DNA from: Thermodesulfobacteriales bacterium
GTDB lineage: Bacteria > Desulfobacterota > Thermodesulfobacteria > Thermodesulfobacteriales > Thermodesulfatatoraceae
Assembly: GCA_026986115.1 (NCBI GenBank)
Contig: JALSPG010000091.1
Span: forward strand, 1 to 34,336
Direction: 5' to 3'
Length of the DNA stretch: 34,336 bases
Shown here: piece by piece, positions 19,903 through 29,407 of the stretch
Layout of the letters: every line of letters starts with the position of its first letter
How positions within the stretch are numbered: the first letter of the stretch is position 1
Program-made: the position numbers and the translations under genes
Notes under the pieces: model-generated
What the model saw: only the letters and a program-made list of their open reading frames with translations
Databases searched by the model: none
Told to the model about the DNA's origin: nothing

Positions 19903-20193
19903 TTACATGGAGATGAGGTCTATTTCGGCCTGAATAATCTCAAAATCGTCAAATTCTTCCATATAATCTAGAACTTTGTCGAGAATACTATTTACAAGCC
20001 TTGTATCAGGACCGACTGCCGAAATTCCAATAACGGCCTTTTGCCACAGGTCTTGATCTGCAACCTCAGAAACCGCAAGGTTTTTAAAGCGCCCGTTAAC
20101 CCGCTGAATCAACTTTTTCACTACCTGCCGTTTCCCTTTAAGGGAACGAGTCTCTGGAATATGTAAAGAAACCTTAATCACCCCTACTACCAT
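19903..20193 (-). CDS. DUF503 / YlxP-like protein
   Basis: VVGVIKVSLHIPETRSLKGKRQVVKKLIQRVNGRFKNLAVSEVADQDLWQKAVIGISAVG; located between infB and rbfA as commonly seen. Confidence 0.85.
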   Translation of the reverse strand: MVVGVIKVSLHIPETRSLKGKRQVVKKLIQRVNGRFKNLAVSEVADQDLWQKAVIGISAVGPDTRLVNSILDKVLDYMEEFDDFEIIQAEIDLISM

Positions 20194-20195
20194 AA

Positions 20196-22919
20196 CTAAT
20201 GAAGTTCGCGTTTGATTTCGACCACCTCAAAGGCTTCAATAATATCGCCTACTTTGATGTCTTGGAAATTCTCAAGCCCTACACCACATTCGTACCCAGC
20301 AACAACTTCTTTAACGTCCTCTTTAAAACGTTTGAGAGAAGCGATCTTTCCGGTATATATCACCACGTTGTCCCGCAAAAGTCGCACCTTGGCTCCACGC
20401 TCAAGTTTCCCCTCCTTCACATAACAACCCGCCACCACTCCGACTTTGGGTACTTTGAAGGTAGCCCGCACTTCTGCCACCCCTACCACCTGCTCTTCGT
20501 ATTCGGGTTCCAAAAGACCGCTCATAGCGGCTTTTACATCTTCGATAAGTTTATAAATCACGTCGTAGAAACGCACCTCTACCTTCTCTTGCTCAGCAAG
20601 TTCCTTTGCTTTAGAAGTGGGCCGCACGTTGAAACCAATCACAATGGCATCAGAAGCCGAAGCCAGCATAATATCGCTCTCAGTAATAGCACCAATTCCC
20701 GAACGGATAATATTCACCCGCACTTCATCGGTAGAAAGCTTGTTAAGAGAATCTTTTAAGGCTTCAAGTGTACCTTGCACATCAGCCTTAAGAACCACTT
20801 TAAGCTCTTTGATTTCACCTTCCTTGAGTTTTTCAAAGAGTTTTTCAAGTGACATCTTGGCCTCACGGGCCATCTCTGCCTCGCGTTGCTTGCGGGCCCG
20901 ATATTCTGCCACCTTTCGTGCCTTCTGCTCGTCAGGCATTACAATAAAGTCGTCTCCTGCCTGGGGAACCTCGTGAAAACCAAGCACTTCCACCGGAGTT
21001 GCTGGACCTGCCTCCTTAAGACGCTTTCCTCGTTCATCAAGCATAGCCCTTACTCTTCCGTAGGTGGTCCCAGCTACAAAAGGATCACCTTCCTTTAAGG
21101 TTCCTTCTTGGATAATAACCGTAGCCACCGGCCCGCGGCCTTTATCCAGACGAGATTCGATAATGCGACCTCTGGCAGGACGCTTAGGAGCCGCTTTAAG
21201 CTCAAGCATCTCCGCCTGAAGAAGAACAAGTTCTAAAAGGTCTTCGATTCCAATCTTCTTTTTGGCCGAAATCTCAGCATAAAGGGTGTCTCCTCCCCAA
21301 TCTTCAGGTACTAATCCAAGTTCGGCCAACTCGCTCTTCACCCTTTCAGGATTAGCATCAGGCTTGTCAATTTTGTTGATAGCCACCACGATGGGTACCC
21401 CGGCAGCACGGGCATGGTCGATAGCCTCTTTGGTCTGATCCATTACCCCATCGTCGGCGGCCACCACCAAAATGACAATATCTGTCACCTGGGCCCCACG
21501 AGCACGCATATGGGTAAAGGCTTCGTGCCCTGGAGTATCAATAAAGGTTATCTCCTGACCATCTTTGAGCTTTACTTTATAAGCTCCTATGTGTTGGGTA
21601 ATACCTCCGGCTTCTCGTGAAACGACATCTGTTTCGCGAATAGCATCAAGGAGGGTGGTCTTACCATGATCTACATGCCCCATTACGGTAACCACTGGGG
21701 GGCGAGGCTTAAGTTCTTCCGGAGAAGGAGGGGTATACTCTAAAAGCTGTTCTTCCTCGATGGCAGCCTGCTCCACTTCGTAACCGAATTCTGCAGCCAC
21801 AATAGCAGCAGTTTCCGGATCTATAGATTGATTAATAGTGACCATGGTACCGAGCTCCATAAATTTGCGGATCACATCAGCCGCCTTAACTCCCATCGCC
21901 TTGGCCAGTTCCCCTACTTGAATAGATTCATAAACTTTGATTTTTTTCTCTTTTTTGGGCAGAGTACCCGGACGTTCGGGCTCTTTCTTTTCAACTACTT
22001 TCTTTTCTTCATCAGACCCTTCAAAAGGTTGAACTTCCTCGCTTACAGCTTCCAAAAGCTCTTCGGTTGGTTTTTCAAGCTCCTCCATTAATTCTAACTC
22101 TTCAAGGATTTCTTCTCGCTCCCTTCGTGGACGAGAGGCCTTCTTTTTGGCTGCTTTTTTATGAAATTCGTCGAGTTCCACTACTTGTCTTTTCTTCTTT
22201 TTCTTTTTCTTCTCTGGCTCGGGTTTTCTTTCTGGTTCTACCGCACGAGGAGCCTGGGCTTCGGGTTTAGGACGCTTTTCAAATTCGGTAACTACTCGAC
22301 GCCCCTTCAAAGATCTTGAAGGTCTTTCGGTTTTTTTGCTGGGTTCCACCACTTGCTTGGCTACCCCTACTGTACGGGCTACTACCTTCGGCCCACGAGG
22401 TTTAACTTCCTCTTTTTCTTCTGGAGACTTTTCTAATTTTGGAACAGCCTCTTCAATTTTGGGTTTTTCTTCTCTTGGGAGGCTTTCTTTCATCTCCGGA
22501 GCTTCAGGGGGCTTCTTCTCAACCGGAGTTTTTTCGGCCTCAAGAGGTTTTTCAGCTTCAAGGGACTTTTCGGCCTCGACTTTTTCTGCAGGCTTGGCCA
22601 CTGGTTTTTTAATCACAAGTTTTATTTTGAGCTTCTTCTCAGGCTTTTTGGGGGTCTCTTGTTTTTCAGTCGCAGGCTCTCCTTCAGCCCCTCTACGCCT
22701 CACAATAACTACTGGGCGTTTCGGAGCCGGCTTTTCCTCACTAGAATTTTCTTTCTGCGACCAATTTTTAAGCTCCCGTCTCACCCTTTCTGCGTCCTCT
22801 TCACTAAGGGTGCTAGAATGGCTTTTAACATCAAAACCAAGCTCTTGAATACGCTTTGTAAGCTCCTTGGGAGTAACCCCCATTTCTTTTGCTAAATCAT
22901 AAATTCTTACCTTACTCAT
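20196..22919 (-). CDS. infB: Translation initiation factor IF-2
   Basis: IF2 N-terminal domain, charged linker, G domain [40 protein letters not shown]. Confidence 0.97.
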   Translation of the reverse strand: MSKVRIYDLAKEMGVTPKELTKRIQELGFDVKSHSSTLSEEDAERVRRELKNWSQKENSSEEKPAPKRPVVIVRRRGAEGEPATEKQETPKKPEKKLKIKLVIKKPVAKPAEKVEAEKSLEAEKPLEAEKTPVEKKPPEAPEMKESLPREEKPKIEEAVPKLEKSPEEKEEVKPRGPKVVARTVGVAKQVVEPSKKTERPSRSLKGRRVVTEFEKRPKPEAQAPRAVEPERKPEPEKKKKKKKRQVVELDEFHKKAAKKKASRPRREREEILEELELMEELEKPTEELLEAVSEEVQPFEGSDEEKKVVEKKEPERPGTLPKKEKKIKVYESIQVGELAKAMGVKAADVIRKFMELGTMVTINQSIDPETAAIVAAEFGYEVEQAAIEEEQLLEYTPPSPEELKPRPPVVTVMGHVDHGKTTLLDAIRETDVVSREAGGITQHIGAYKVKLKDGQEITFIDTPGHEAFTHMRARGAQVTDIVILVVAADDGVMDQTKEAIDHARAAGVPIVVAINKIDKPDANPERVKSELAELGLVPEDWGGDTLYAEISAKKKIGIEDLLELVLLQAEMLELKAAPKRPARGRIIESRLDKGRGPVATVIIQEGTLKEGDPFVAGTTYGRVRAMLDERGKRLKEAGPATPVEVLGFHEVPQAGDDFIVMPDEQKARKVAEYRARKQREAEMAREAKMSLEKLFEKLKEGEIKELKVVLKADVQGTLEALKDSLNKLSTDEVRVNIIRSGIGAITESDIMLASASDAIVIGFNVRPTSKAKELAEQEKVEVRFYDVIYKLIEDVKAAMSGLLEPEYEEQVVGVAEVRATFKVPKVGVVAGCYVKEGKLERGAKVRLLRDNVVIYTGKIASLKRFKEDVKEVVAGYECGVGLENFQDIKVGDIIEAFEVVEIKRELH

Positions 22920-23229
22920 TTGTCGTGTTGCCCCCTTTGCGCGATGCTATCATCGCCAAAATTCTGTCAATAGTTTTTTGTGGAAGCTCCCGAGCGCGGC
23001 CCTTAAAGGCCCAACGGAGTCTCTTGTCTCCGTGTTTGGTAAAAAGTTTGGCCACACAAGCATCCGTTGGGCAAACATAGGCCCCTCTCCCCGGAAGCCT
23101 TTGTTTTTCATCAAAAAGCACACAACCCCTTTCATCTAGAACCAAACGTAAAAGCTCCTGTTTGGCAGTCTTTTTCTTACAAATGATACAAGATCTTTGC
23201 GGAACATGCCGCTTATGCTTCGTGAACAT
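22912..23229 (-). CDS. YlxR family nucleic-acid-binding protein
   Basis: [27 protein letters not shown]...[33 protein letters not shown]; between nusA and infB. Confidence 0.88.
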   Translation of the reverse strand: MFTKHKRHVPQRSCIICKKKTAKQELLRLVLDERGCVLFDEKQRLPGRGAYVCPTDACVAKLFTKHGDKRLRWAFKGRARELPQKTIDRILAMIASRKGGNTTNE

Positions 23230-24553
23230 TTTTTTCTAAATCTTCTGCAAGAGAAACTCCTCCTTCATCTAAAGGGGCTTCTGCTTGCTTTTCTTCAGAG
23301 GTTCTTTCCATTTCACCTTTTTCGGCAAGATGTTTACGAGCAGCCTCTATCAAGGCCTTGGCTTCAGAATTTTTAATCCGGGCAATGTCTGCTACCTGTT
23401 CTATCTCTGCTTGTGCTAGATCTTTTATGCTTTTGAGACCCTTATCATAGAGTTTGGCTGCGATTTCTTCATTCATCCCTTCTAAAGAAAGTAATTCCTG
23501 AAAATGTGGATCCTGCCGACGCATATACTGAGTCTCACTCATTACATCTATACGCCAACCAAGAAGCTTGGAGGCCAGACGCACGTTTTGCCCTTGTTTT
23601 CCAATAGCAAGAGAGAGTTGATCATCAGGAACAATAACTTCAAGGGTCTTATTATCTTCATCTACAATCACCCTGGTGCACTCTGCAGGAGCCAAGGCAT
23701 TATAAACGAGCTTAGCTGGATCTGGACTCCAAGGAATAATATCAATCTTTTCTCCTCGAAGCTCCTGCACCACCGCCTGGACCCTAGAACCTTTAAGCCC
23801 TACACAGGCTCCCACAGGATCCACATCTGGATCCGAAGAAACTACCGCCATTTTTGCTCGACTACCGGGTTCTCTGGCTACGGCTATAATTTTCACAATC
23901 CCTTCTCGTATTTCCGGAACTTCAAGCTCAAAGAGTTTTTTGAGAAAATCTGGATGAGTACGAGAAAGGACAATTTGAGGATCTCTCCCAGAACGATTCA
24001 CTTCGACAATCAAGGCCCGAATACGATCTCCCCGGTGATAACGCTCGTTTGGAATCTGTTCCGAGGTAGGAAGTACGGCTTCCGCCCTTCCAAGTTGAAC
24101 GATAACATTACCCCTGTCAAAGCGGTGTACAAAACCGCTTACGATTTGACCCACACGGTCTTTAAATTCCTGATAAATAAGCTCTCTTTCTGCCCCACGA
24201 ACCTTTTGAGTAAGAATCTGTTTGGCTAATTGAGCCGCAATTCGACCCATTTCTCTTACATCTACTTGAGTTCCGATTTCATCTCCAATTTGAACATTAG
24301 GGTCATATTGCTTGGCTTCTTCAAGAGCTATCTCTGTTTCAGGGTCTTCTACTTTCTCCACCACCCGACGAAAACGATAAACTTCAATTTCTCCAGTATC
24401 TTCATTGTACTGGGCATCTATAATAGCCCGGGAACCAAATTTTTTCCGGGCTGCGGCTTTCATCCCCTCTACTAAAGCTTCGATGATTACTTCACGCGGA
24501 ATACCTTTTTCTTTACTAAACTGATCTACAAGTTTTTTAATTTCTCCAGCCAT
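23213..24553 (-). CDS. nusA: Transcription termination/antitermination factor NusA
   Basis: NusA N-terminal, S1 and KH domains (GACVGLKGSRVQAVVQELRGEKIDIIPWS; LAIGKQGQNVRLASKLLGWRIDV). Start placed at MAGEIKKLVDQF. Confidence 0.96.
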   Translation of the reverse strand: MAGEIKKLVDQFSKEKGIPREVIIEALVEGMKAAARKKFGSRAIIDAQYNEDTGEIEVYRFRRVVEKVEDPETEIALEEAKQYDPNVQIGDEIGTQVDVREMGRIAAQLAKQILTQKVRGAERELIYQEFKDRVGQIVSGFVHRFDRGNVIVQLGRAEAVLPTSEQIPNERYHRGDRIRALIVEVNRSGRDPQIVLSRTHPDFLKKLFELEVPEIREGIVKIIAVAREPGSRAKMAVVSSDPDVDPVGACVGLKGSRVQAVVQELRGEKIDIIPWSPDPAKLVYNALAPAECTRVIVDEDNKTLEVIVPDDQLSLAIGKQGQNVRLASKLLGWRIDVMSETQYMRRQDPHFQELLSLEGMNEEIAAKLYDKGLKSIKDLAQAEIEQVADIARIKNSEAKALIEAARKHLAEKGEMERTSEEKQAEAPLDEGGVSLAEDLEKNVHEA

Positions 24554-24563
24554 TTTTCTCCCC

Positions 24564-25034
24564 TCAGACGTCAAACTCGAATTTGATATGGGCTTTCTTT
24601 ATCTTATTCCTGGGCAATCTCCAAACCCTGCCGTCAACTTCTAAAAGAATCTCTTCACCTTCAATGCCCCGCAAAAGACCAGTAAAGTTTCGACGGCCCT
24701 CTAAAGGCTCTTTGAGCTGAATTTTTACTTTATCGCCGGCAAATTTTTTAAAATCTTCCCTCTTACGTAAAGGACGATCTAACCCCGGAGAAGAAACCTC
24801 AAGATTATAAGAATGATGAATGAAATCTTTGGCATCTAAAAGGTCTCCCAAGATCTCACTTACTCGCACACAATCTCCCAGAGTTACCCCACCAGGCTTG
24901 TCAATATAGAGGCGTAATACCCAGCCCTGGCGCTCTCTCTGGAATTCGATGTCCACCAGTTCAAGGCCCAAGCTTATGATCACAGGCTCTGCCAGCTCCC
25001 AAACCTTTTTGATGATCTCTTCTCGGTTGTTCAT
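24564..25034 (-). CDS. rimP: Ribosome maturation factor RimP
   Basis: GLELVDIEFQRERQGWVLRLYIDKPGGVTLGDCVRVSEILGDLLDA...YNLEVSSPGLDRPL. Start placed at MNNREEIIKK. Confidence 0.93.
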   Translation of the reverse strand: MNNREEIIKKVWELAEPVIISLGLELVDIEFQRERQGWVLRLYIDKPGGVTLGDCVRVSEILGDLLDAKDFIHHSYNLEVSSPGLDRPLRKREDFKKFAGDKVKIQLKEPLEGRRNFTGLLRGIEGEEILLEVDGRVWRLPRNKIKKAHIKFEFDV

Positions 25035-25048
25035 GCTTCCATAACAAA

Positions 25049-25077
25049 AAAGTGGGCACTCAGGGCCCACTTTTAAA
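25049..25077 (-). terminator. Terminator/attenuator hairpin upstream of rimP
   Basis: Minus strand taaaagtgggccctgagtgcccacttttttg: about 10-bp stem followed by T6. Confidence 0.7.
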
Positions 25078-25093
25078 GAAACCCTTTGTTTAT

Positions 25094-25113
25094 TTTAAGC
25101 CCCTATGGGCTTA
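25094..25113 (-). terminator. Second hairpin just 3' of tRNA-Gly, possible terminator or processing signal
   Basis: ttaagccc-ctat-gggcttaa, 8-bp perfect stem; weak T tract. Confidence 0.45.
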
Positions 25114-25118
25114 ATTTC

Positions 25119-25194
25119 TGGAGCGGGCAACGGGACTCGAACCCGCGACCCTCAGCTTGGGAAGCTGATGCTCTACCAACTGAGCTATACCCGC
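25119..25194 (-). tRNA. tRNA-Gly, anticodon CCC, CCA encoded
   Basis: GCGGGTATAGCTCAGTTGGTAGAGCATCAGCTTCCCAAGCTGAGGGTCGCGGGTTCGAGTCCCGTTGCCCGCTCCA. Acceptor GCGGGTA/TGCCCGC, anticodon loop TTCCCAA, T-loop TTCGAGT. Confidence 0.95.
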
Positions 25195-25208
25195 TCCGAG
25201 CATTTTAT

Positions 25209-25237
25209 ATAATAGAGGGAGGAAAAAAGGGTGTCAA
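25209..25237 (-). promoter_or_regulatory. Strong sigma70-type promoter for tRNA-Gly (and possibly the rimP-nusA operon)
   Basis: Minus strand TTGACA - 17 bp - TATTAT, ending about 14 bp before the tRNA 5' end. Confidence 0.8.
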
Positions 25238-25294
25238 GATTGTGAAGGTTCAACTTTCCATTTGGTAAACATTGCTCTGTTCACAAAATCGCCG

Positions 25295-25666
25295 CTACTG
25301 TAGAGCGCCTTCTCCAGGAATAATGTCTATTTCTTTTATCTTCTCATCCTTACTCCACAAAACCCATACATTTCGAATATTCTTATTTTTAATATATGAA
25401 CAATTGAGCTTTCTTTTCTCAACCAAATCTCCTTTAAAACTTACTTCGTATAGAGGAGCTCTTAAACATTCTATTTTAAGTTTGCGAATAGAACCATTAT
25501 TTTGTATTTCAAGGATAATAAATTTACCATGAATCTTGATATTTGCGGAATTCTTTTTAAATAGGGTTCTCACTGAAGATAAATAATTTTGGGCCTGACA
25601 ATTACCAACTAAGAAAAAAAATAACAGGGAAAACGATAACAAAAAAGACAATATTTTCATTGCCAC
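25295..25666 (-). CDS. Small exported hypothetical protein, last gene of the pilus cluster
   Basis: Signal peptide MKILSFLLSFSLLFFFLVGNCQAQ then about 100 aa; 17 bp after the pilY1 stop, same strand. Confidence 0.7.
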   Translation of the reverse strand: MAMKILSFLLSFSLLFFFLVGNCQAQNYLSSVRTLFKKNSANIKIHGKFIILEIQNNGSIRKLKIECLRAPLYEVSFKGDLVEKRKLNCSYIKNKNIRNVWVLWSKDEKIKEIDIIPGEGALQ

Positions 25667-25683
25667 CTCCTAAATAGGGAAAA

Positions 25684-28600
25684 TCAATGGATCTCAATAT
25701 CGACATCTGTCCAACTTCCTTTCTGAAACCAAAAATCTTTCGTTTCCACATAAAAACTTTTAATAGCTTCCGTAGTAGTGACCCTTGCAATATTTTTATT
25801 AATAAAAGTAACAGGAGAAACAGGAACACCCTTACCGACATATAATCCAATAGGAGCTTTTCCAGCCACTAGGTCATTTTCATCTACTTTACTATCTCCA
25901 TTTATATCTAGGCGAGGAGAGCCAAGACAGCCTTTTTGATAATCAAGAGCATAAAGCCAAGTATCTCCTGTACCAGAACATTCATCACCAGAGGGAAGAA
26001 AAGTGAGGAAAAAGACAGTCCCACCGAAAACGGTTGGAGGAGTAACAACTCTTTCACCAGGACGTAAGGTAACTTTCCAACCATTTCCATTTGTAGAACA
26101 GGAAGAAGGTATTATATATTCTCCGCTATAAGATATTTCGATATTATCTAAAGTAGGGGCTGTACAAGAATTAAGGTTATCTAGAAATCCTATTAAATAT
26201 TGAGAGCTTGTATCAGTGATATCGTTAATATCCCAATATTTCCCGGTTCCAAGATAAACCCAGGTCTTGCTACTATCTGGCAAGAAAGATACAGCGACCC
26301 TAGCAGAAACAGGATGCTGGAGACCCAGACTCAAAATCCGACAGGGGCTAGAAAGTTCGCATCCGGAAAAACGCCAGAGATTGCCCTGTAAATCTCCTAC
26401 ATAAATATAATCAAGCCCTTCAGTATTATCATTGTAAACCGGTGTGGCCGAAGAAGCCATGTTAGGCGTATCTTCTCCCAGAGAAACTTTGGCAAGCTTG
26501 CTTCCGGAATTAAGATCTAAGGCATAAAAATAGGCCTTTTTATTCGGCCAATCAGCATCGTTTACCGCATATCCTGAAGGCAAAAAGGCTACCCATTTAC
26601 CATCTTCACACTTGGCAAGAGTAGCTTCATTCCAAGTCTCACCTAAGTCAGGATCAGTAAATTCCCACTTAAAAGAAACTCCCTCAGGAGCATTAGTGAT
26701 ATCCAGGGCGATAAAATAGGGCCCTCCACGGCCAAGCCCTACTACCAGAATATCTCTGCCATTTACTTCCTGAATAGCTGGTGTCCCGTCGAAGAAAAAC
26801 TGGTGACAATAGCCAACGGTAAAGTAGCTGGCCTCAATATACCTTTCGAGCATTATATCCGGAATATAGGCAAACTTTTCTTCTCCGGTCTCAACATCAA
26901 AAGCATGTAACATACCATCGTTAGCCGCTATCCATACCAAATTCTTCCAGACTTTTGGCTGACTATTGATGATATCTCCCAGAGGCTTAGATCTACTACG
27001 AAACTCCTCATCAGGTGCTCCGCAACCCCTCTCCCCTCTGATAAAAGCTACTTGTTCTGCACTAAGAGGAGAAACTGTACCAGAAAAATTTTGCATTTCA
27101 GGGCCATACTTTATATTTCTAACTGAATTACAAGAAAGCTCCTCTGTAGAAGACCAACCTTCTTCCATAGACCACCAAAAACTATCTTCTATCTCTCCTT
27201 TAAGGATAGAAATAATGGTATCTATTTTGGCACTGGAATAATTTTTGACAGCCTCTTCGCCCATTTTAGCTTTTACTTGAGAAAGGTCACTCAAAAATTC
27301 CTCTAATTTTTCCCAGTCGATCGGTTCCGGCGTATCTAAATGGCCATCTCCGTCAATATCTTCTTTAACATCCAGATGTCCATCATTATCTACATCTTCT
27401 CCTTCATCAAGAACACCATTTCCATTTTTATCTTCAATTACTGTATCTAGTTTTCCATCACCATCTAGATCTTCGTTAACTAAATCCAGATGTCCATCTT
27501 CATCTAGATCTTTATAATAATTCCACCGTGCCAAACTTCTAACATCAGCCGGAGTATGACAATTAGCACAGTTAAAAGCAAAATGGCCGGATCTTATCTC
27601 TCCCGTCCAGTCGGTAACATCAAATTTAGTCCAGAGAACCATATTTCCTACCTCTGTTTGTCTGGCAGCCCCGGTTCCAGTGCTAAAGACAGTTTGTTTT
27701 ATTTCATAGATTATTGAACGAAGGGTCTCCGCAAGTTCCTGAGGGTTTCTCGCTATAAAGGGATCAGGAACACCATCTCCATCCTGGTCGCGATGGAGGG
27801 CATAGGTGTTTTCGCCATCTGCTTCTTGATTTGCCACCTGAGCCATGGCACGCAATTGGGCATCCTGATCCTCAGGAAGATTAAATCCCACTGCCACTAC
27901 TGTAACACCAGAATTAACCAAATCTCTAGTCCTTGTCCTAACATTTGAAACAGAGGAGTCAATATTACCTATACCATCTGTCAGAAAAATGGCGAATTTT
28001 TTGGCACACTCTCCAGGAGAATAAATCTGACCGTCTTCATCCGTAAAGTTTCCGGAAAAATATTCTCTAGCTGCAATAATAGACGGAGAAAAAGGAGTTC
28101 CACCTCCAACATTAACACGATAACAAGTATAATCATTATTCTCACAGAAAAATGGTTCATGAGCTACATTATCAAGAATCGATATCAGATTATTTACATG
28201 TTCGGCACTATAAAGTTTTATACCTTCATAAATACGGGTATAATATTTCGAATAAGGGAAATAAGCCTTAAAAAAACCAAGCCCTATAGATAACGAAGCA
28301 TCTTGAACGAGATCTTTTATAACACTTGAAACCACTTCTATTCTCATAGTATTTAGATAATTACCTAAAGCAACAGTATCATCTTCATAAATATAGGGAC
28401 AATTATAAAAAGCATAATACTCTTCAGCATAAGGTGGACCATTATTATAAAAATGATAGGACCAATCTGCTATACCATAAGTCGAAAGGATCTCATCAAT
28501 ATAGACATTATCAAGAGAATCTATAGAAGACAAATAATCATAACACTCGTCAGTTAAAAATTCATCAACAAGGTGTAATATAGAATCAGAACATGGATAT

Positions 28601-28920
28601 ACTTCAAAATAGCCATCATAATAAACTCTATTAAAAACATAATTTTTAAAACCTTGGTCGGTATAAAAACCAGCATAATTTTCGCTAGCATTATAAACTG
28701 GTGACCAATCTGGTCTCAGACCATAAGCCATAGAACCCGAAAGGTCAACAATAAAAAGGATATTAGGAGCAACATATCTTCCTAAATAAAGAGGAACCTC
28801 TCCACAAACATCTAGCTCATCCTCTGCTTTTAAAAAGGACACCAAAAAGAAAAAAATTAAAAGTGCTATCAGAGAGAAAAAATATAAATATCTTTTTATC
28901 CTAAAAATTCCAAAGAACAT
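25684..28920 (-). CDS. pilY1: PilY1-like type IV pilus assembly/tip protein with vWA domain and C-terminal PilC/PilY1 beta-propeller
   Basis: vWA MIDAS NILFIVDLSGSMAYG; propeller blocks VWIAANDGMLHAFDVETGEEKFAYIPDIML, DYIYVGDLQGNLWRFSG; adjacent minor pilin genes. Start placed at MFFGIFRIKRYL with SD ggaggg. Confidence 0.9.
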   Translation of the reverse strand: MFFGIFRIKRYLYFFSLIALLIFFFLVSFLKAEDELDVCGEVPLYLGRYVAPNILFIVDLSGSMAYGLRPDWSPVYNASENYAGFYTDQGFKNYVFNRVYYDGYFEVYPCSDSILHLVDEFLTDECYDYLSSIDSLDNVYIDEILSTYGIADWSYHFYNNGPPYAEEYYAFYNCPYIYEDDTVALGNYLNTMRIEVVSSVIKDLVQDASLSIGLGFFKAYFPYSKYYTRIYEGIKLYSAEHVNNLISILDNVAHEPFFCENNDYTCYRVNVGGGTPFSPSIIAAREYFSGNFTDEDGQIYSPGECAKKFAIFLTDGIGNIDSSVSNVRTRTRDLVNSGVTVVAVGFNLPEDQDAQLRAMAQVANQEADGENTYALHRDQDGDGVPDPFIARNPQELAETLRSIIYEIKQTVFSTGTGAARQTEVGNMVLWTKFDVTDWTGEIRSGHFAFNCANCHTPADVRSLARWNYYKDLDEDGHLDLVNEDLDGDGKLDTVIEDKNGNGVLDEGEDVDNDGHLDVKEDIDGDGHLDTPEPIDWEKLEEFLSDLSQVKAKMGEEAVKNYSSAKIDTIISILKGEIEDSFWWSMEEGWSSTEELSCNSVRNIKYGPEMQNFSGTVSPLSAEQVAFIRGERGCGAPDEEFRSRSKPLGDIINSQPKVWKNLVWIAANDGMLHAFDVETGEEKFAYIPDIMLERYIEASYFTVGYCHQFFFDGTPAIQEVNGRDILVVGLGRGGPYFIALDITNAPEGVSFKWEFTDPDLGETWNEATLAKCEDGKWVAFLPSGYAVNDADWPNKKAYFYALDLNSGSKLAKVSLGEDTPNMASSATPVYNDNTEGLDYIYVGDLQGNLWRFSGCELSSPCRILSLGLQHPVSARVAVSFLPDSSKTWVYLGTGKYWDINDITDTSSQYLIGFLDNLNSCTAPTLDNIEISYSGEYIIPSSCSTNGNGWKVTLRPGERVVTPPTVFGGTVFFLTFLPSGDECSGTGDTWLYALDYQKGCLGSPRLDINGDSKVDENDLVAGKAPIGLYVGKGVPVSPVTFINKNIARVTTTEAIKSFYVETKDFWFQKGSWTDVDIEIH

Positions 28921-28945
28921 ATAACCCTCCAAAAAGATCATTTTA

Positions 28946-29404
28946 TTAGAAAATTTGGCTACATAATTCTTCATCAAGCACCGATTTAACAGCTACGATC
29001 TTTACCAAGACCGCTTTGCCTTCTATATTAGCTTTAACCTCAAACCTTTGACAACATGTACTTCTAGTACAATTTCTAGTAAGACCTAAATTCTTGATAG
29101 AAACTTTCACCTGGACGTCATCATTACCCATAGGGATATTATAATCATAATCTACATAGGAACCAAGAGGAAAATAATTAATAGAAGATGGTATTATTTT
29201 CTCTATAACAGCCTTATAAGCTGCACTTTCTGTAGCATAGAATACTCGCGAAAATTTCTTTTGAGAATAAGTAGCCCAGAGATCAAATATAACCTCGCGA
29301 TAAGCCCACATAGACACAACAAGAATGATCAACAAAATTATCAGGGATAATGGCAAAATAAAACCGTTTTTCTTTCCTAAAAGGAATTCTCTATCTTTAA
29401 ACAT
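28946..29404 (-). CDS. PilX-like minor pilin / pilus assembly protein
   Basis: KKNGFILPLSLIILLIILVVSMWAYREVIFDLW; N-terminal hydrophobic helix lacking Glu5, immediately upstream of pilY1. Confidence 0.75.
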   Translation of the reverse strand: MFKDREFLLGKKNGFILPLSLIILLIILVVSMWAYREVIFDLWATYSQKKFSRVFYATESAAYKAVIEKIIPSSINYFPLGSYVDYDYNIPMGNDDVQVKVSIKNLGLTRNCTRSTCCQRFEVKANIEGKAVLVKIVAVKSVLDEELCSQIF

Positions 29405-29407
29405 AGA

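Noticed and set aside
22067-22848. Ser/Phe-rich plus-strand ORFs opposite the infB N-terminal linker
   Set aside because: Complement of the Lys/Glu/Pro-rich IF-2 linker; not a real repetitive protein.
23504-24229. 241-aa plus-strand ORF opposite nusA
   Set aside because: Long but entirely antisense to conserved nusA, with no domain signal.
27322-27510. Nucleotide-level tandem repeat or CRISPR-like array in pilY1
   Set aside because: Similarity is at the protein level (DxDxDG loops); DNA units are not regularly spaced or identical.
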